Position numbers and translations under genes: made by a program | Assembly (NCBI GenBank): GCA_000436035.1 | Contig: FR893228.1 | Coordinates: 1 to 12,828 of the forward strand | Origin: Prevotella sp. CAG:732 | GTDB taxonomy: Bacteria; Bacteroidota; Bacteroidia; Bacteroidales; Bacteroidaceae | Direction: 5' to 3' | DNA length: 12,828 bases | The notes under the pieces: generated by a model | Seen by the model: only the letters and a program-made list of their open reading frames with translations | Databases searched by the model: none | What the model was told of the DNA's origin: nothing | Part shown: piece after piece, positions 5,303-12,828 of the stretch | How the letters are laid out: each line of letters starts with the position of its first letter | Numbering within the stretch: position 1 is the first letter of the stretch

Positions 5303-7435
5303 ATGTGGAACATCGCCCAATATTTCCCGATAACCGACCCTACGCTGATCTTCTTCGTAGTGTTGCTCATCATCCTCTTCGCCCCTATCATCATGGGTAA
5401 ACTTCGTATTCCCCATATCATCGGAATGGTACTGGCTGGCGTGCTCGTCGGTAAGTATGGACTCAATATCCTGGAGAGGGATTCATCGTTTGAGCTGTTC
5501 GGCAAGGTGGGACTTTATTACATCATGTTCCTCGCCGCCCTGGAGATGGACATGGAGGGCATGAAGAAAAACAAGGGGCGACTGCTCATCTATGGCTTGC
5601 TCACCTGCTTCATCCCTTTCGTCTTGACCTACGGCATGAGCATCCACCTATTGCACTATTCTCAGAAGGCTTCCTTGTTGCTGAGCTGCATCATGGCTTC
5701 CAATACCTTGATTGCCTACCCTATCGTCTCCCGATTTGGTCTTCAGCAGAAGCCGAGCGTCACCCTGAGCGTAGGTTCCAGCATGATTTCCCTCTTGATA
5801 GCACTGGTGATTCTCGCCGGCCTCGTCGCCTCGTTCAGCAAACATGATGGCGTACTCTTCTGGGTATTCTTCATTGCCAAGTTTGCTGCTTACTGTGCCG
5901 TGATGATCATGCTGATACCTCGCTTGACTCGTTGGTTCTTGCGAAGATACAGCGATGCGGTGATGCAGTTTATCTTCGTGATGGCGATGCTCTTCATGAG
6001 TGCGGCACTCTCCCAAATAGTGGGTATCGAGGGAGTCTTCGGCGCATTCTTTGCCGGTCTTATATTAAATAGGTATATACCGCATGTCTCTCCGCTGATG
6101 AACCGCTTGGAGTTTATCGGCAACGCTCTCTTCATTCCTTATTTCTTGATAGGAGTGGGCATGCTCATCAATATCAACTTGCTCTTCCAGGGTGGTCACA
6201 TCCTATGGGTGGTGCTCTGCATCGTCTTCTTCGGCACACTCGGAAAGGCGATAGCAGCCTATGCCGCTTGTATCGGTTTCCGTCTGCCGCTCAGTTCGGG
6301 ACACATGATGTTCGGTCTTACCTCCGCCCATGCCGCTGGCAGTATCGCCATGGTGATGGTGGGAATGAACATCCTCGTGGCTCCTGGTACCTATCTTGTC
6401 AATGACGACATGCTCAACGGCGTAGTCATCATGATACTCATCACTTGCATCATCTCTTCTCTCCTCACCGATTGGTCTTCCCGACAGATCGTGCTACGTG
6501 ACAAGGAGTTGCCGGAAGCTGAAGACGAGAAGAAAGGCAATGACGAGAAGATTCTCGTGCCAGTGAGATACCCTGAATATGCCGACAACCTGATGAGCCT
6601 CGCTTTCTTGGTGAAAAACCAGAAGTTGAACCGCGGCCTGGTTTGTCTCAACGTGGTCTATGACGACAAGGACATGAGATACAACCAGGAACAGGGCAAG
6701 CGACTCTTAGAGCATTGCAGCCAACTGGCTGCTGCCACCGATGTGATGACCCAAACCCAAGTGCGTATCGCCGCCAACATCGCCAATGGTATCAAGCATG
6801 CCTTCAATGAATTCCAGTGCTCGGAGATCATCATCGGAATGCACATGCACCCTGAGATTTCCCCTAAGTTCTGGGGCGAATTCCACCAAAGCCTTTTCAA
6901 TGGTTTGAGCCGTCAGATTATCATGGCTCGTATCAAGCAACCACTCAATACGATACGCCGCATCCAAGTGGCAGTGCCTTCGAGAGCCGAGTTTGAGCCA
7001 GGCTTCTACCGTTGGCTCGAACGCTTATCCCGACTGGCTGGCAACCTAGATTGCCGCATCATCTTCCATGGTCGCAGCGAGACTTTGGCTCTCATCAATG
7101 AGTATATCCAAAACCGCCATCAAGAGGTACGTGCCGACTACACGGTGATGAACCATTGGAACGAGATGCCACAGTTGGCTGCACAGATTTCCACCGACCA
7201 CATGTTTGTTGTAATCACGGCTCGTAAGGGAACGATGTCTTACAAGACAGCTTTGGAAAGATTGCCTGAGGAAATCACCAAGTTCTTCTCTGGCACCAAC
7301 TTGATGATTATCTTCCCTGACCAGTATGGCGATGCCTCCGGCAACACATTGACCTTCGCCGAGCCTCAGCACCAGGAGGAAATCAGTGCTTACGAGGCAT
7401 TCAGTGCTTGGATGCGGAAGCATTTGAAGAGATAA
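5303..7435 (+). CDS. CPA2-family cation/proton antiporter with Usp-like cytosolic tail
   Basis: The 710-residue inner-membrane protein has about 12 hydrophobic segments between residues 15 and 390, the normal Na+/H+ exchanger (KefB-like) domain. Family-like stretches are KLRIPHIIGMVLAGVLVG (33-50), FLAALEMDME (76-85), the unwound-helix region IMASNTLIAYPIVSRFGL (130-147), and GIEGVFGAFFAGLILNR (241-257), the counterpart of the GAFLAG motif. After a charged linker (about 400-415, ELPEAEDEKKGNDEK) comes a soluble tail, about 416-710, that reads as two universal-stress-protein-like halves (KILVPVRYPEYADNLMSLAF, then RRIQVAVPSRAEFEPGFYRW). Usp-like tails are thought to sense nucleotides or cell state and gate transport; this role is inferred. 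The exchanged ion (Na+ or K+) cannot be told. The gene has its own promoter and appears monocistronic. Confidence 0.9.
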   Translation: MWNIAQYFPITDPTLIFFVVLLIILFAPIIMGKLRIPHIIGMVLAGVLVGKYGLNILERDSSFELFGKVGLYYIMFLAALEMDMEGMKKNKGRLLIYGLLTCFIPFVLTYGMSIHLLHYSQKASLLLSCIMASNTLIAYPIVSRFGLQQKPSVTLSVGSSMISLLIALVILAGLVASFSKHDGVLFWVFFIAKFAAYCAVMIMLIPRLTRWFLRRYSDAVMQFIFVMAMLFMSAALSQIVGIEGVFGAFFAGLILNRYIPHVSPLMNRLEFIGNALFIPYFLIGVGMLININLLFQGGHILWVVLCIVFFGTLGKAIAAYAACIGFRLPLSSGHMMFGLTSAHAAGSIAMVMVGMNILVAPGTYLVNDDMLNGVVIMILITCIISSLLTDWSSRQIVLRDKELPEAEDEKKGNDEKILVPVRYPEYADNLMSLAFLVKNQKLNRGLVCLNVVYDDKDMRYNQEQGKRLLEHCSQLAAATDVMTQTQVRIAANIANGIKHAFNEFQCSEIIIGMHMHPEISPKFWGEFHQSLFNGLSRQIIMARIKQPLNTIRRIQVAVPSRAEFEPGFYRWLERLSRLAGNLDCRIIFHGRSETLALINEYIQNRHQEVRADYTVMNHWNEMPQLAAQISTDHMFVVITARKGTMSYKTALERLPEEITKFFSGTNLMIIFPDQYGDASGNTLTFAEPQHQEEISAYEAFSAWMRKHLKR

Positions 7436-7534
7436 CATTGAGCAAGAAAGTGAAGCTTTCTGCATCAGAAATGAGAGGAAAGTAGGAAGAAAAGCAAGAG
7501 AAAATACATTTTTTAGAAAAAAGTTGCAGAAAAA

Positions 7535-7566
7535 TTTGGTAGTATGAAATAAAAACACTACCTTTG
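7535..7566 (+). promoter_or_regulatory. Promoter of tRNA-Tyr
   Basis: TTTG (7535-7538) and TACCTTTG (7559-7566) are 20 bp apart and lie about 20 bp before the tRNA. Confidence 0.75.
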
Positions 7567-7586
7567 CACTCGCTTTTGAAAAGCAT

Positions 7587-7668
7587 GGGTGGTTACCAGA
7601 GTGGCCAAATGGGGCAGACTGTAAATCTGCTGGCTATGCCTTCGGTGGTTCGAATCCATCACCACCCA
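7587..7668 (+). tRNA. tRNA-Tyr (anticodon GUA)
   Basis: The acceptor arms GGGTGGT (7587-7593) and ACCACCC (7661-7667) pair perfectly and are followed by discriminator A. The anticodon stem GCAGA/TCTGC (7614-7618 and 7626-7630) encloses CTGTAAA with anticodon GTA at 7621-7623. A long variable arm (GGC-TAT-GCC) makes it a class II tRNA, as bacterial tRNA-Tyr should be. The T loop is TTCGAAT (7649-7655). The 3' CCA is not encoded and must be added after transcription. Confidence 0.97.
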
Positions 7669-7696
7669 CTTTCCCAAAACAACTCAAAAAGATAAG

Positions 7697-7727
7697 AATC
7701 CGATTCCTTCATTGAAGGGGTCGGATT
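7697..7727. terminator. Intrinsic terminator after tRNA-Tyr, probably bidirectional
   Basis: AATCCGATTCCTTC (7697-7710) pairs with GAAGGGGTCGGATT (7714-7727), 14 bp including two G-T pairs. On the plus strand the tail is TCTTCGTT; on the minus strand it is CTTATCTTTTTG, so it may also stop transcripts of the helicase gene. Confidence 0.75.
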
Positions 7728-7748
7728 TCTTCGTTATTGGGGAAATCA

Positions 7749-7777
7749 GAATTGGTGAGACGAAGCCTCACCAATTC
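7749..7777 (-). terminator. Hairpin just after the helicase stop codon
   Basis: GAATTGGTGAG (7749-7759) and CTCACCAATTC (7767-7777) form a perfect 11-bp stem with a 7-nt loop, 3 nt past the stop of the minus-strand helicase gene. The tail on that strand (TGATTTCCCC) is poor in U, so it may work together with the hairpin at 7697-7727. Confidence 0.6.
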
Positions 7778-7780
7778 AGC

Positions 7781-9232
7781 CTATGCTTGTTCCGTTTGCG
7801 TCTTCGGCCAATTCACGAGGAAGAGTTTGTCCTTGGCACGAGTGAAGGCGGTATAGAGCCAATGGATATAGTCGGGAGTGAGCATATCATCGGTCATATA
7901 ACCCTGATCGACATAGACATGCTCCCATTGTCCACCCTGTGCCTTATGGCAGGTGATGGCATAGGCATACTTCACTTGCAAGGCATTGAAGTATTGGTCA
8001 CCACGAATCGCCTTCATACGGTCTGCCTTCAGAGGCACATCCTGGTAATCCTCCTCCACTCCATGGAAGAGTTGCTCCTGCTGCTCATGCGTCAAGGCTG
8101 GCGCCTCGCTCTGCAAGGTATCGAGCAAGGCGGTGACACTCATCTCATAATTATCGTAATCAGGGAACTGCAAGAGAAGGGTGACAAAGCGGAAGCCATA
8201 GAGTTCCATGTGACGGCTCACCCGAAGCACCTTCGCCCTATCGCCATTTGCCAAGAATGGAGGAATCGCATTCAGAGCCTCCTTCGCCTCGTTTCTTTCC
8301 TTCTCCGTCCAGAAGTAATTGTTCTTCACGATCATGAGCATATCGCCACAGGAGAGTTCATCCTCTCGGTCGAGCACCATGTTGCGGATGCCGTTGTTAT
8401 AGATGTTAGCACGCTTGTTGCTGCGAGTGATGACCATCGTCTCGTCCTGCCCCACCCGATAATAGCTGTTGGCAAGGCTCTCCACCAACTCATTGCCAGG
8501 CATCATCACGATGTCGGCGAATCCCTTGAAGCGAATCAATGGCAACTGGGTGATGTCGTCGTGGGTAATCATCTGGCGGATGACGGTGGCATTATAAAGG
8601 ATACCCGACTCCTGACTCTGGCGAAGCACCTCATTGAGGTCACACTCATACACCTTCAAGCCATATCCTTCGAGCATCATCCTGTTGAGAGCCGGCGACT
8701 CCTCCTCGCCCACCGGAGGCAACTGTGCCTTGTCGCCGATGAGCATCAGTCGATCGTTGTGACCTTGATAGACGAAACGTACCAGGTCGTCGAGCAGACA
8801 ACCGCTACCGAAATTACCACCCCCCAAACCAAAGTTGGAAATCATCGAAGCCTCATCCACCATAAACAAGGTATCGGTAAAGAGATTATCGTTGAGATTG
8901 AACTGTCCATCAACACCAACGAACGACTTTTCCCGATAGATGCGGCGATGGATGGTGTAGGCAGGGCAACCGCTATTGAGCGAGAAGACCTTTGCCGCAC
9001 GCCCCGTTGGAGCCAGGAGCATCACCTTCTGACGAATCGCCTTCAAGGTACGGACGATGGCACCCGACAAGGAAGTCTTACCCGTACCGGCACTACCGCG
9101 AAGAATCATCACGGCATGGGGATCTCTATCCGTCAGGAAACGAGCAAACGCATCAAGAGCCTGACCTTGCTCCTCGGTAGGAACAAAGCCGAACTGTTGT
9201 AATATCTGATATTTGAGGGCATCAATGACCAT
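7781..9232 (-). CDS. RecD-like superfamily 1 DNA helicase
   Basis: The 483-residue protein is a short SF1B helicase of the RecD/Pif1/Dda type (5'-3' unwinding is the rule in this group). Motifs in order: EEQGQALDAF (Q motif/helix, 20-30), Walker A GSAGTGKT (46-53), motif Ia APTGRAAKVF (74-83), Walker B FMVDEASM (123-130), motif III LIGDKAQLPPVG (164-175), motif IV-like VITRSNKRAN (267-276), and the UvrD_C_2 region with AITCHKAQGGQWEHVYV (425-441) and LYTAFTRAKDKLFLV (459-473). All catalytic motifs are intact. It lacks the long N-terminal extension of RecD2 and has no nuclease domain. Its exact substrate is unknown; roles in replication restart or repair are inferred from the family. It is transcribed away from the DUF3822-rsmD operon. 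Confidence 0.92.
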   Translation of the reverse strand: MVIDALKYQILQQFGFVPTEEQGQALDAFARFLTDRDPHAVMILRGSAGTGKTSLSGAIVRTLKAIRQKVMLLAPTGRAAKVFSLNSGCPAYTIHRRIYREKSFVGVDGQFNLNDNLFTDTLFMVDEASMISNFGLGGGNFGSGCLLDDLVRFVYQGHNDRLMLIGDKAQLPPVGEEESPALNRMMLEGYGLKVYECDLNEVLRQSQESGILYNATVIRQMITHDDITQLPLIRFKGFADIVMMPGNELVESLANSYYRVGQDETMVITRSNKRANIYNNGIRNMVLDREDELSCGDMLMIVKNNYFWTEKERNEAKEALNAIPPFLANGDRAKVLRVSRHMELYGFRFVTLLLQFPDYDNYEMSVTALLDTLQSEAPALTHEQQEQLFHGVEEDYQDVPLKADRMKAIRGDQYFNALQVKYAYAITCHKAQGGQWEHVYVDQGYMTDDMLTPDYIHWLYTAFTRAKDKLFLVNWPKTQTEQA

Positions 9233-9257
9233 AATTCTAAAAAATAGATAAAATTAT

Positions 9258-9288
9258 TTTGTATTGTCTTCGATTTGCATTATCTTTG
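9258..9288 (+). promoter_or_regulatory. Promoter of the small ORF-DUF3822-rsmD operon
   Basis: TTTG (9258-9261) and TATCTTTG (9281-9288) are 19 bp apart. Transcription would begin near 9295, about 20 nt before the first ATG at 9317. Confidence 0.75.
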
Positions 9289-9293
9289 CATTG

Positions 9294-9301
9294 CAAAAGT
9301 A
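9294..9301 (-). promoter_or_regulatory. Likely -7 element of the helicase promoter
   Basis: TACTTTTG on the minus strand (9301-9294) is a good -7 box, about 62 bp before the helicase ATG. The -33 region (about 9321-9325) matches poorly (TTTCG). It lies only 5 bp from the -7 box of the opposite promoter. Confidence 0.5.
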
Positions 9302-9316
9302 ATAATACTTTTTGAG

Positions 9317-9427
9317 ATGAGACGAAAAATAAACATTAATTATATATTGGGGGCATGTGCTTTGGTATTATTCCTGCTGTGCATCCTAAGCATTATAACA
9401 GGTAATGACAATGCAAGCATCTGGTAA
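9317..9427 (+). CDS. Small single-pass membrane protein, 36 aa, or remnant of a longer one
   Basis: ATG 9317 to TAA 9425-9427 encodes 36 residues. The N-terminus is basic (MRRKININ) and is followed by one hydrophobic helix (YILGACALVLFLLCILSII, about 9-27) and a short polar tail TGNDNASIW. It is the first frame after a strong promoter and overlaps the DUF3822 start by 23 nt in another frame. From memory, other Bacteroidales carry at this place a longer single-pass protein that starts and ends in similar words. If that is right, this is an internally deleted remnant, kept perhaps because it couples translation to DUF3822. A true small membrane protein is the alternative. Confidence 0.5.
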   Translation: MRRKININYILGACALVLFLLCILSIITGNDNASIW

Positions 9428-10226
9428 CAATACTAACTGGCAGCAAGCCAGGCTTACCATCCGAGTAAGCAACCAATCACTCAGTTTTTCGGTCGTGGAT
9501 CGAGAAGCTGAGCACCAAGTCATATTCGAGTCATACACCATGAAGAGTGGCGTGTCGCTCGCAGCCAACTTGCGCCAAGCGTTCAAGGAGAGCGACCTCT
9601 TGATGAGGGGTTACAACAAGGTGCGTGTCTTTCTCGATGCCCCAGTCCTTGTGGTTCCGATAGAGGAGTTTCATGAGGAGGATGCGCAAACTCTCTATCA
9701 GCATGCCTTCACGGGACATGATGCCGATGCCATCCTCTACCGAGTGCAGCCTACCCTCAACGTGGTTGCCATCTTCCCTATCAACAAAGACCTCAAGCTC
9801 GTCGTAGAAGACAACTTCAAGGATGTGCGCTTCACCCCACTCTTACAACCAGTTTGGAACTATCTCCACCAGCGCAGTTTCACGGGGATGTATCGCAAGT
9901 TGTATGCCTACTTCCACGACAAGAAGATAGACATCTTCTGCTTTGAGAAGAACCGCTTCAAGTTCTTCAACTCCTTTGCCGCCTCCCATTCCAAAGATGC
10001 CCTCTACTTCATGCTCTATGTTTGGAAACAGTTGGGGCTCAACCAGCAGCAAGACGAGTTGCACCTTGTAGGCAGCATTCCCGACAAAGACTGGTTGCTC
10101 TACAACTCCAAACTCTACATCAAGAAGACCTTTGCCCTCAACGCCAGTGCCGAGTTCAATCGAGCACCCATCACAGAAATACCGGGCATGCCTTTCGACT
10201 TGCTAACATTATACTTAAGTAAATAA
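9405..10226 (+). CDS. DUF3822 family protein
   Basis: The 273-residue protein matches the Bacteroidota DUF3822 family in length, composition and neighbourhood (directly before rsmD). The fold appears to be two related halves resembling the actin/FtsA-like ATPase shape: an early strand set LTIRVSNQSLSFSVVD (17-32), then AANLRQAFKES, VRVFLDAPVLVVPIEEF (about 73-89), and a second half with YRKLYAYFHDKKIDIFCFEKNRFKFFNSF. No transmembrane segment is seen. Function is not established. Start ATG 9405 is taken from the open frame; ATG 9411, two codons on, is equally possible. The stop is followed after 2 nt by the rsmD ATG, so the two are almost certainly co-translated. Confidence 0.85.
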   Translation: MTMQASGNNTNWQQARLTIRVSNQSLSFSVVDREAEHQVIFESYTMKSGVSLAANLRQAFKESDLLMRGYNKVRVFLDAPVLVVPIEEFHEEDAQTLYQHAFTGHDADAILYRVQPTLNVVAIFPINKDLKLVVEDNFKDVRFTPLLQPVWNYLHQRSFTGMYRKLYAYFHDKKIDIFCFEKNRFKFFNSFAASHSKDALYFMLYVWKQLGLNQQQDELHLVGSIPDKDWLLYNSKLYIKKTFALNASAEFNRAPITEIPGMPFDLLTLYLSK

Positions 10227-10228
10227 AG

Positions 10229-10759
10229 ATGAGAATCATTACAGGACAATACAAGGGACGCCATTTCGATATACCTCGTACATTCAAGGCTCGCCCTACA
10301 ACAGATTTCGCCAAGGAGAACATCTTCAATGTGCTCCAAGGCTACATTGACTTTGAGGATGCCACCGCCCTCGACTTATTTGCCGGCACTGGTAGCATCT
10401 CTCTCGAATTGGTATCTCGTGGTTGCAAACAAGTGGTGAGTGTGGAAGCCGACCGCGACCACGCCAATTTCATCCGCCAATGTTTCAAGAAGCTGAACGA
10501 AGACAGGGACATCTTGGTTCGTGGCGATGTTTTCCGCTTCTTGAAGTCATGCCACCAGAAGTTTGACTTCATCTTCGCCGACCCTCCATACGCTTTAGAG
10601 AAGTTGCCAGAGATTCCCGACTTGGTATTGAATGGTGATTTGCTCCAAGAGGATGGCATCTTCGTCTTCGAGCATGGCAAGAACTACGACTTCTCCGACC
10701 ATCCCCGATTCTTGGAACACAGAAGCTACGGCAGCGTCAACTTCTCATTGTTTAGATAA
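10229..10759 (+). CDS. rsmD: 16S rRNA (guanine966-N2)-methyltransferase
   Basis: The 176-residue protein has every RsmD hallmark. MRIITGQYKGRHFDIP opens the protein, with ARPTTDFAKENIFNVL (21-36), the family's RPT-x-x-KE-x-x-F-N signature. The SAM-binding motif LDLFAGTGSISLE is at 48-60, an acidic SVEADRDH at 71-78, and the catalytic DPPY at 118-121. It should methylate N2 of G966 in helix 31 of 16S rRNA, using S-adenosylmethionine, on the small subunit. Length is normal. It follows DUF3822 with a 2-nt gap. Its stop (10757-10759) is one base from the stop of the convergent cardiolipin synthase gene, so there is no room for a dedicated terminator between them. Confidence 0.95.
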   Translation: MRIITGQYKGRHFDIPRTFKARPTTDFAKENIFNVLQGYIDFEDATALDLFAGTGSISLELVSRGCKQVVSVEADRDHANFIRQCFKKLNEDRDILVRGDVFRFLKSCHQKFDFIFADPPYALEKLPEIPDLVLNGDLLQEDGIFVFEHGKNYDFSDHPRFLEHRSYGSVNFSLFR

Positions 10760-10760
10760 A

Positions 10761-12185
10761 TCACAACAACGGCGATAGCAATCGTACCAGCGACTCGAGC
10801 AGACGCTGCAAGAATGGGCGTTTGATGAAGTAAGACACGTCATCGACCAAGGTGGATTGCGCTTGGTCGGTGAGGAAAACTTTCTTCAACCTCAACGCCA
10901 TACCCTCGTTGAAGAAGAAGGCATTCGCCTCAAAATTGTTCTCGAAACTGCGGAAGTCGATATTGGTGCTTCCACAAGAACTGAGATTGTCATCACTCAC
11001 CAATATCTTGCTATGATTGAAGCCCGGCTCATAGAGATAGACCTTTACGCCAGCCTCTATCACCTCCATCAGATATGAACGAGAAGCCCACTCTACCAAC
11101 TTGGCATCACCATGGCGAGGTACAATCAACCTGACATCTACACCAGCCAAAGCCGCCGTTCGCATGGCAAAGAGCACAGGCTCTGTAGGCAAGAAATAAG
11201 GCGACTCCATATAGACATAACGATGAGCCTGCAAGAGTACCCGAACGTACCCCTGCATGATGTCGGGCCAAGGAGAGACCGGACTGCTCGTCACGATTTG
11301 AGCCAGACAGTTGTTGTCGATAGTCTTATCCACAGGAGGATAATAACGACGGTCGGTCACCAAGGTGCGAGACACAAAATACCAATCGACCAAGAAGGCT
11401 CGTTGGATGGCATAGACAGCACCACCTCGAATGCAGAGATGCGTATCTCGCCAAGTTTGACTAGCCGTCCCCTTGACATATCGCAAGGCGATGTTCATAC
11501 CACCAATGAAGCCCACCTTGCCATCTATCACACACAACTTGCGGTGATTTCTATAATTTACCTTTCCCGTGAAAGCCGGGAAACGCACTGGCATGAAGGC
11601 ATACACTTGTATGCTGGCAACCTTCATCCTATTGAAGAATCTGTCTTTTACCCTCCAGCACCCCACATCATCATAAAGCAAACGAACCTCCACTCCCTGG
11701 CGAGCCTTGTCGATCAAGGCATCCGCCACGAGATTGCCCAATGGGTCGTCCTCGATGATATAAGTATCTAGGTGAATATGGTCTTGGGCTTGCCCTATAT
11801 TATATAATAAGGTGGAAACGAACTCGTAGCCATCCGTGAAGATGCTCACCTCATTGTCCTTGAATGGCAAAGCCCAGTTCTGGTTGGTGAAGAGTTTCAT
11901 CAGGGGGCGGTTGCGGCGAGGGATATGCAGGTTTTCCTGCTCGGCAAACTCCAGCATGGAGCGTTTCATAAGCAAGTCCATACTTCGCTCGCTGATAACC
12001 TTCTCCTTTCGGGTGTTCTGACCGAAAAACAGATAGAAGATGATACCCACGATAGGCATGAAACAAAGCACAAGAATCCATGCCATGGTCTTCTCTGGCT
12101 GCTTGTTGTCCATGAGAACCGCCACGATACCTCCTATCGTAATCGCTAGGTAGATAACCAACAATATCCAATGAATGTATAGCAT
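10761..12185 (-). CDS. cls: Cardiolipin synthase (phospholipase D superfamily)
   Basis: The 474-residue protein starts with two membrane helices (about 3-25 and 34-54, the PLDc_N region), as in bacterial ClsA. Two phospholipase D domains follow. The first has H214-x-K216-x4-D221 (NHRKLCVIDGKVGFIGGMN), the second H391-x-K393-x4-D398 (NHSKILVSDDNLSSCGSTNID). Both HKD triads are complete, so the enzyme should be active: it joins two phosphatidylglycerol molecules into cardiolipin with release of glycerol at the inner membrane. Length is normal. A clear Shine-Dalgarno AGGAGG lies 8 nt before the ATG. The gene follows dnaG after 42 nt on the same strand and may be read with it. Confidence 0.95.
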   Translation of the reverse strand: MLYIHWILLVIYLAITIGGIVAVLMDNKQPEKTMAWILVLCFMPIVGIIFYLFFGQNTRKEKVISERSMDLLMKRSMLEFAEQENLHIPRRNRPLMKLFTNQNWALPFKDNEVSIFTDGYEFVSTLLYNIGQAQDHIHLDTYIIEDDPLGNLVADALIDKARQGVEVRLLYDDVGCWRVKDRFFNRMKVASIQVYAFMPVRFPAFTGKVNYRNHRKLCVIDGKVGFIGGMNIALRYVKGTASQTWRDTHLCIRGGAVYAIQRAFLVDWYFVSRTLVTDRRYYPPVDKTIDNNCLAQIVTSSPVSPWPDIMQGYVRVLLQAHRYVYMESPYFLPTEPVLFAMRTAALAGVDVRLIVPRHGDAKLVEWASRSYLMEVIEAGVKVYLYEPGFNHSKILVSDDNLSSCGSTNIDFRSFENNFEANAFFFNEGMALRLKKVFLTDQAQSTLVDDVSYFIKRPFLQRLLESLVRLLSPLL

Positions 12186-12193
12186 CTTCTATT

Positions 12194-12199
12194 CCTCCT
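12194..12199 (-). promoter_or_regulatory. Strong Shine-Dalgarno before cls
   Basis: AGGAGG on the minus strand lies 8 nt before the cls ATG. Full Shine-Dalgarno sites are unusual in Bacteroidota, where most genes, including the others here, have A/T-rich leaders. It supports the start at 12185. Confidence 0.7.
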
Positions 12200-12227
12200 A
12201 ATTACTATCTTTATATTTTCCCAGTGG

Positions 12228-12828
12228 CTAGTTGAAGACATTATTTGACTTCGCCGCCACGAGGGCATTCATCTTTTTCAACTTGACATACTCTGCCAAC
12301 AATTCCTTGTTGCCCGGATTCTGTCTGAACTCCTGCTGTACCTCCACGATACGTTGGGAGATGTAGTGAGTGCGGAAGCAAAGCAAGTCCTTCAATATCT
12401 GCTGGCGCAACTTCTCCTCATTCATCTTCATCTGCAAGCTAGCCGTCGTAATCTCTTGCTCGCCCGTAGGCAGACCTGCCAACTTGCTGATTTCAGGGTT
12501 GGAATGCGAACCGAAGTAGGTATCACACTTGAAGTCTTCCTCCTCAATATGTTCCATCGCCTCGTCCATGATTTGATTGTAGATAGGGTTATGAAACTTG
12601 AAGTCATCCCCCTGCATATCCAGATAGATATACTGCGCAGCCGGCAGTTCCACCTTGTTGCCCTCGCTGTCTTCCACGATGATTTTCTCATCACCATGGT
12701 GGATGACGATTTTTATCAACAGGTCTTCCACCTCACGGAGCTTGTCGAGCGGCGTGATGGCAGATTGCACCGGACGTTGCTGCGGCATGGCAATATTCTG
12801 ATCACGAAGACCTGCGGCACGACGCTCC
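12228..12828 (-). CDS. dnaG: DNA primase DnaG, C-terminal part only
   Basis: The frame is open to the right window edge, so only the last 199 residues are seen (from ERRAAGLRDQNIAMPQQ). Length, composition and the words LREVEDLLIKIVIHHGDEKI, AAQYIYLDMQGDDFKFHNPIYNQIMDEA and the long helical end (LKDLLCFRTHYISQRIVEVQQEFRQ) fit the DnaB-binding C-terminal domain of Bacteroidota DnaG. In the full enzyme this part docks the primase on the replicative helicase; the zinc and TOPRIM domains that make RNA primers lie outside the window. It is recognised by family resemblance rather than by a catalytic motif, hence not full confidence. The stop is TAG at 12230-12228. Confidence 0.85.
   Translation of the reverse strand, partial: ERRAAGLRDQNIAMPQQRPVQSAITPLDKLREVEDLLIKIVIHHGDEKIIVEDSEGNKVELPAAQYIYLDMQGDDFKFHNPIYNQIMDEAMEHIEEEDFKCDTYFGSHSNPEISKLAGLPTGEQEITTASLQMKMNEEKLRQQILKDLLCFRTHYISQRIVEVQQEFRQNPGNKELLAEYVKLKKMNALVAAKSNNVFN

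Noticed and set aside
7587..7727. tRNA-Tyr as an integration site for a mobile element
   Set aside because: There is no integrase gene and no repeat of the tRNA 3' end nearby; core genes lie on both sides.
7712..9202. Long plus-strand open frame of 496 codons
   Set aside because: It is antisense to the RecD-like helicase, whose motifs are all intact. Its product is rich in His, Ile and Leu and has no recognisable domain, a shadow of helicase codon use; it also begins within the tRNA terminator hairpin.
11112..11771. Plus-strand open frame of 219 codons
   Set aside because: It lies antisense to cardiolipin synthase, which has both HKD motifs; no domain and no promoter support it.

Overview
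The window looks like a chromosomal segment of a Bacteroidales bacterium, most likely a Prevotella/Segatella relative. The evidence is six good matches to the Bacteroidota promoter (TTTG, about 19-20 bp, TAnnTTTG), mostly A/T-rich ribosome-binding regions, and typical Bacteroidota genes: an HU-like protein fused to a winged helix, a DUF3822 protein beside RsmD, and a Bacteroidota-style DnaG C-terminus. Species assignment is inference.

Left part (1 to about 3330, minus strand) is visibly A/T-rich (22 G/C in bases 1-60 against 34 in 8041-8100). It holds a tight cassette of six reading frames with ATGA and TAATG overlaps. The first gene encodes a TerB-like protein; the other five I do not recognise. 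The cassette has its own promoter and a 5' leader of about 320 nt that can fold into several hairpins, one with a 16-bp stem. This is the most likely place for an undescribed system, perhaps defence or stress related, but nothing in the sequence proves a function.

Middle part (3415-4563): a small exported protein gene with promoter and terminator, then a gene-poor stretch of about 700 bp. That stretch holds a perfect 15-bp inverted repeat and an array of seven tandem units of about 21 bp in two families, upstream of the HU/winged-helix gene.

Right part (4564-12828) is ordinary core genome: HU-like DNA-binding protein; CPA2 cation/proton antiporter with a Usp-like cytosolic tail; tRNA-Tyr with its own promoter and terminator; RecD-like helicase (minus) sharing an overlapping promoter region with a small membrane ORF-DUF3822-rsmD operon (plus); a cardiolipin synthase (minus) ending one base from rsmD; and the C-terminal part of dnaG (minus), cut by the window edge.
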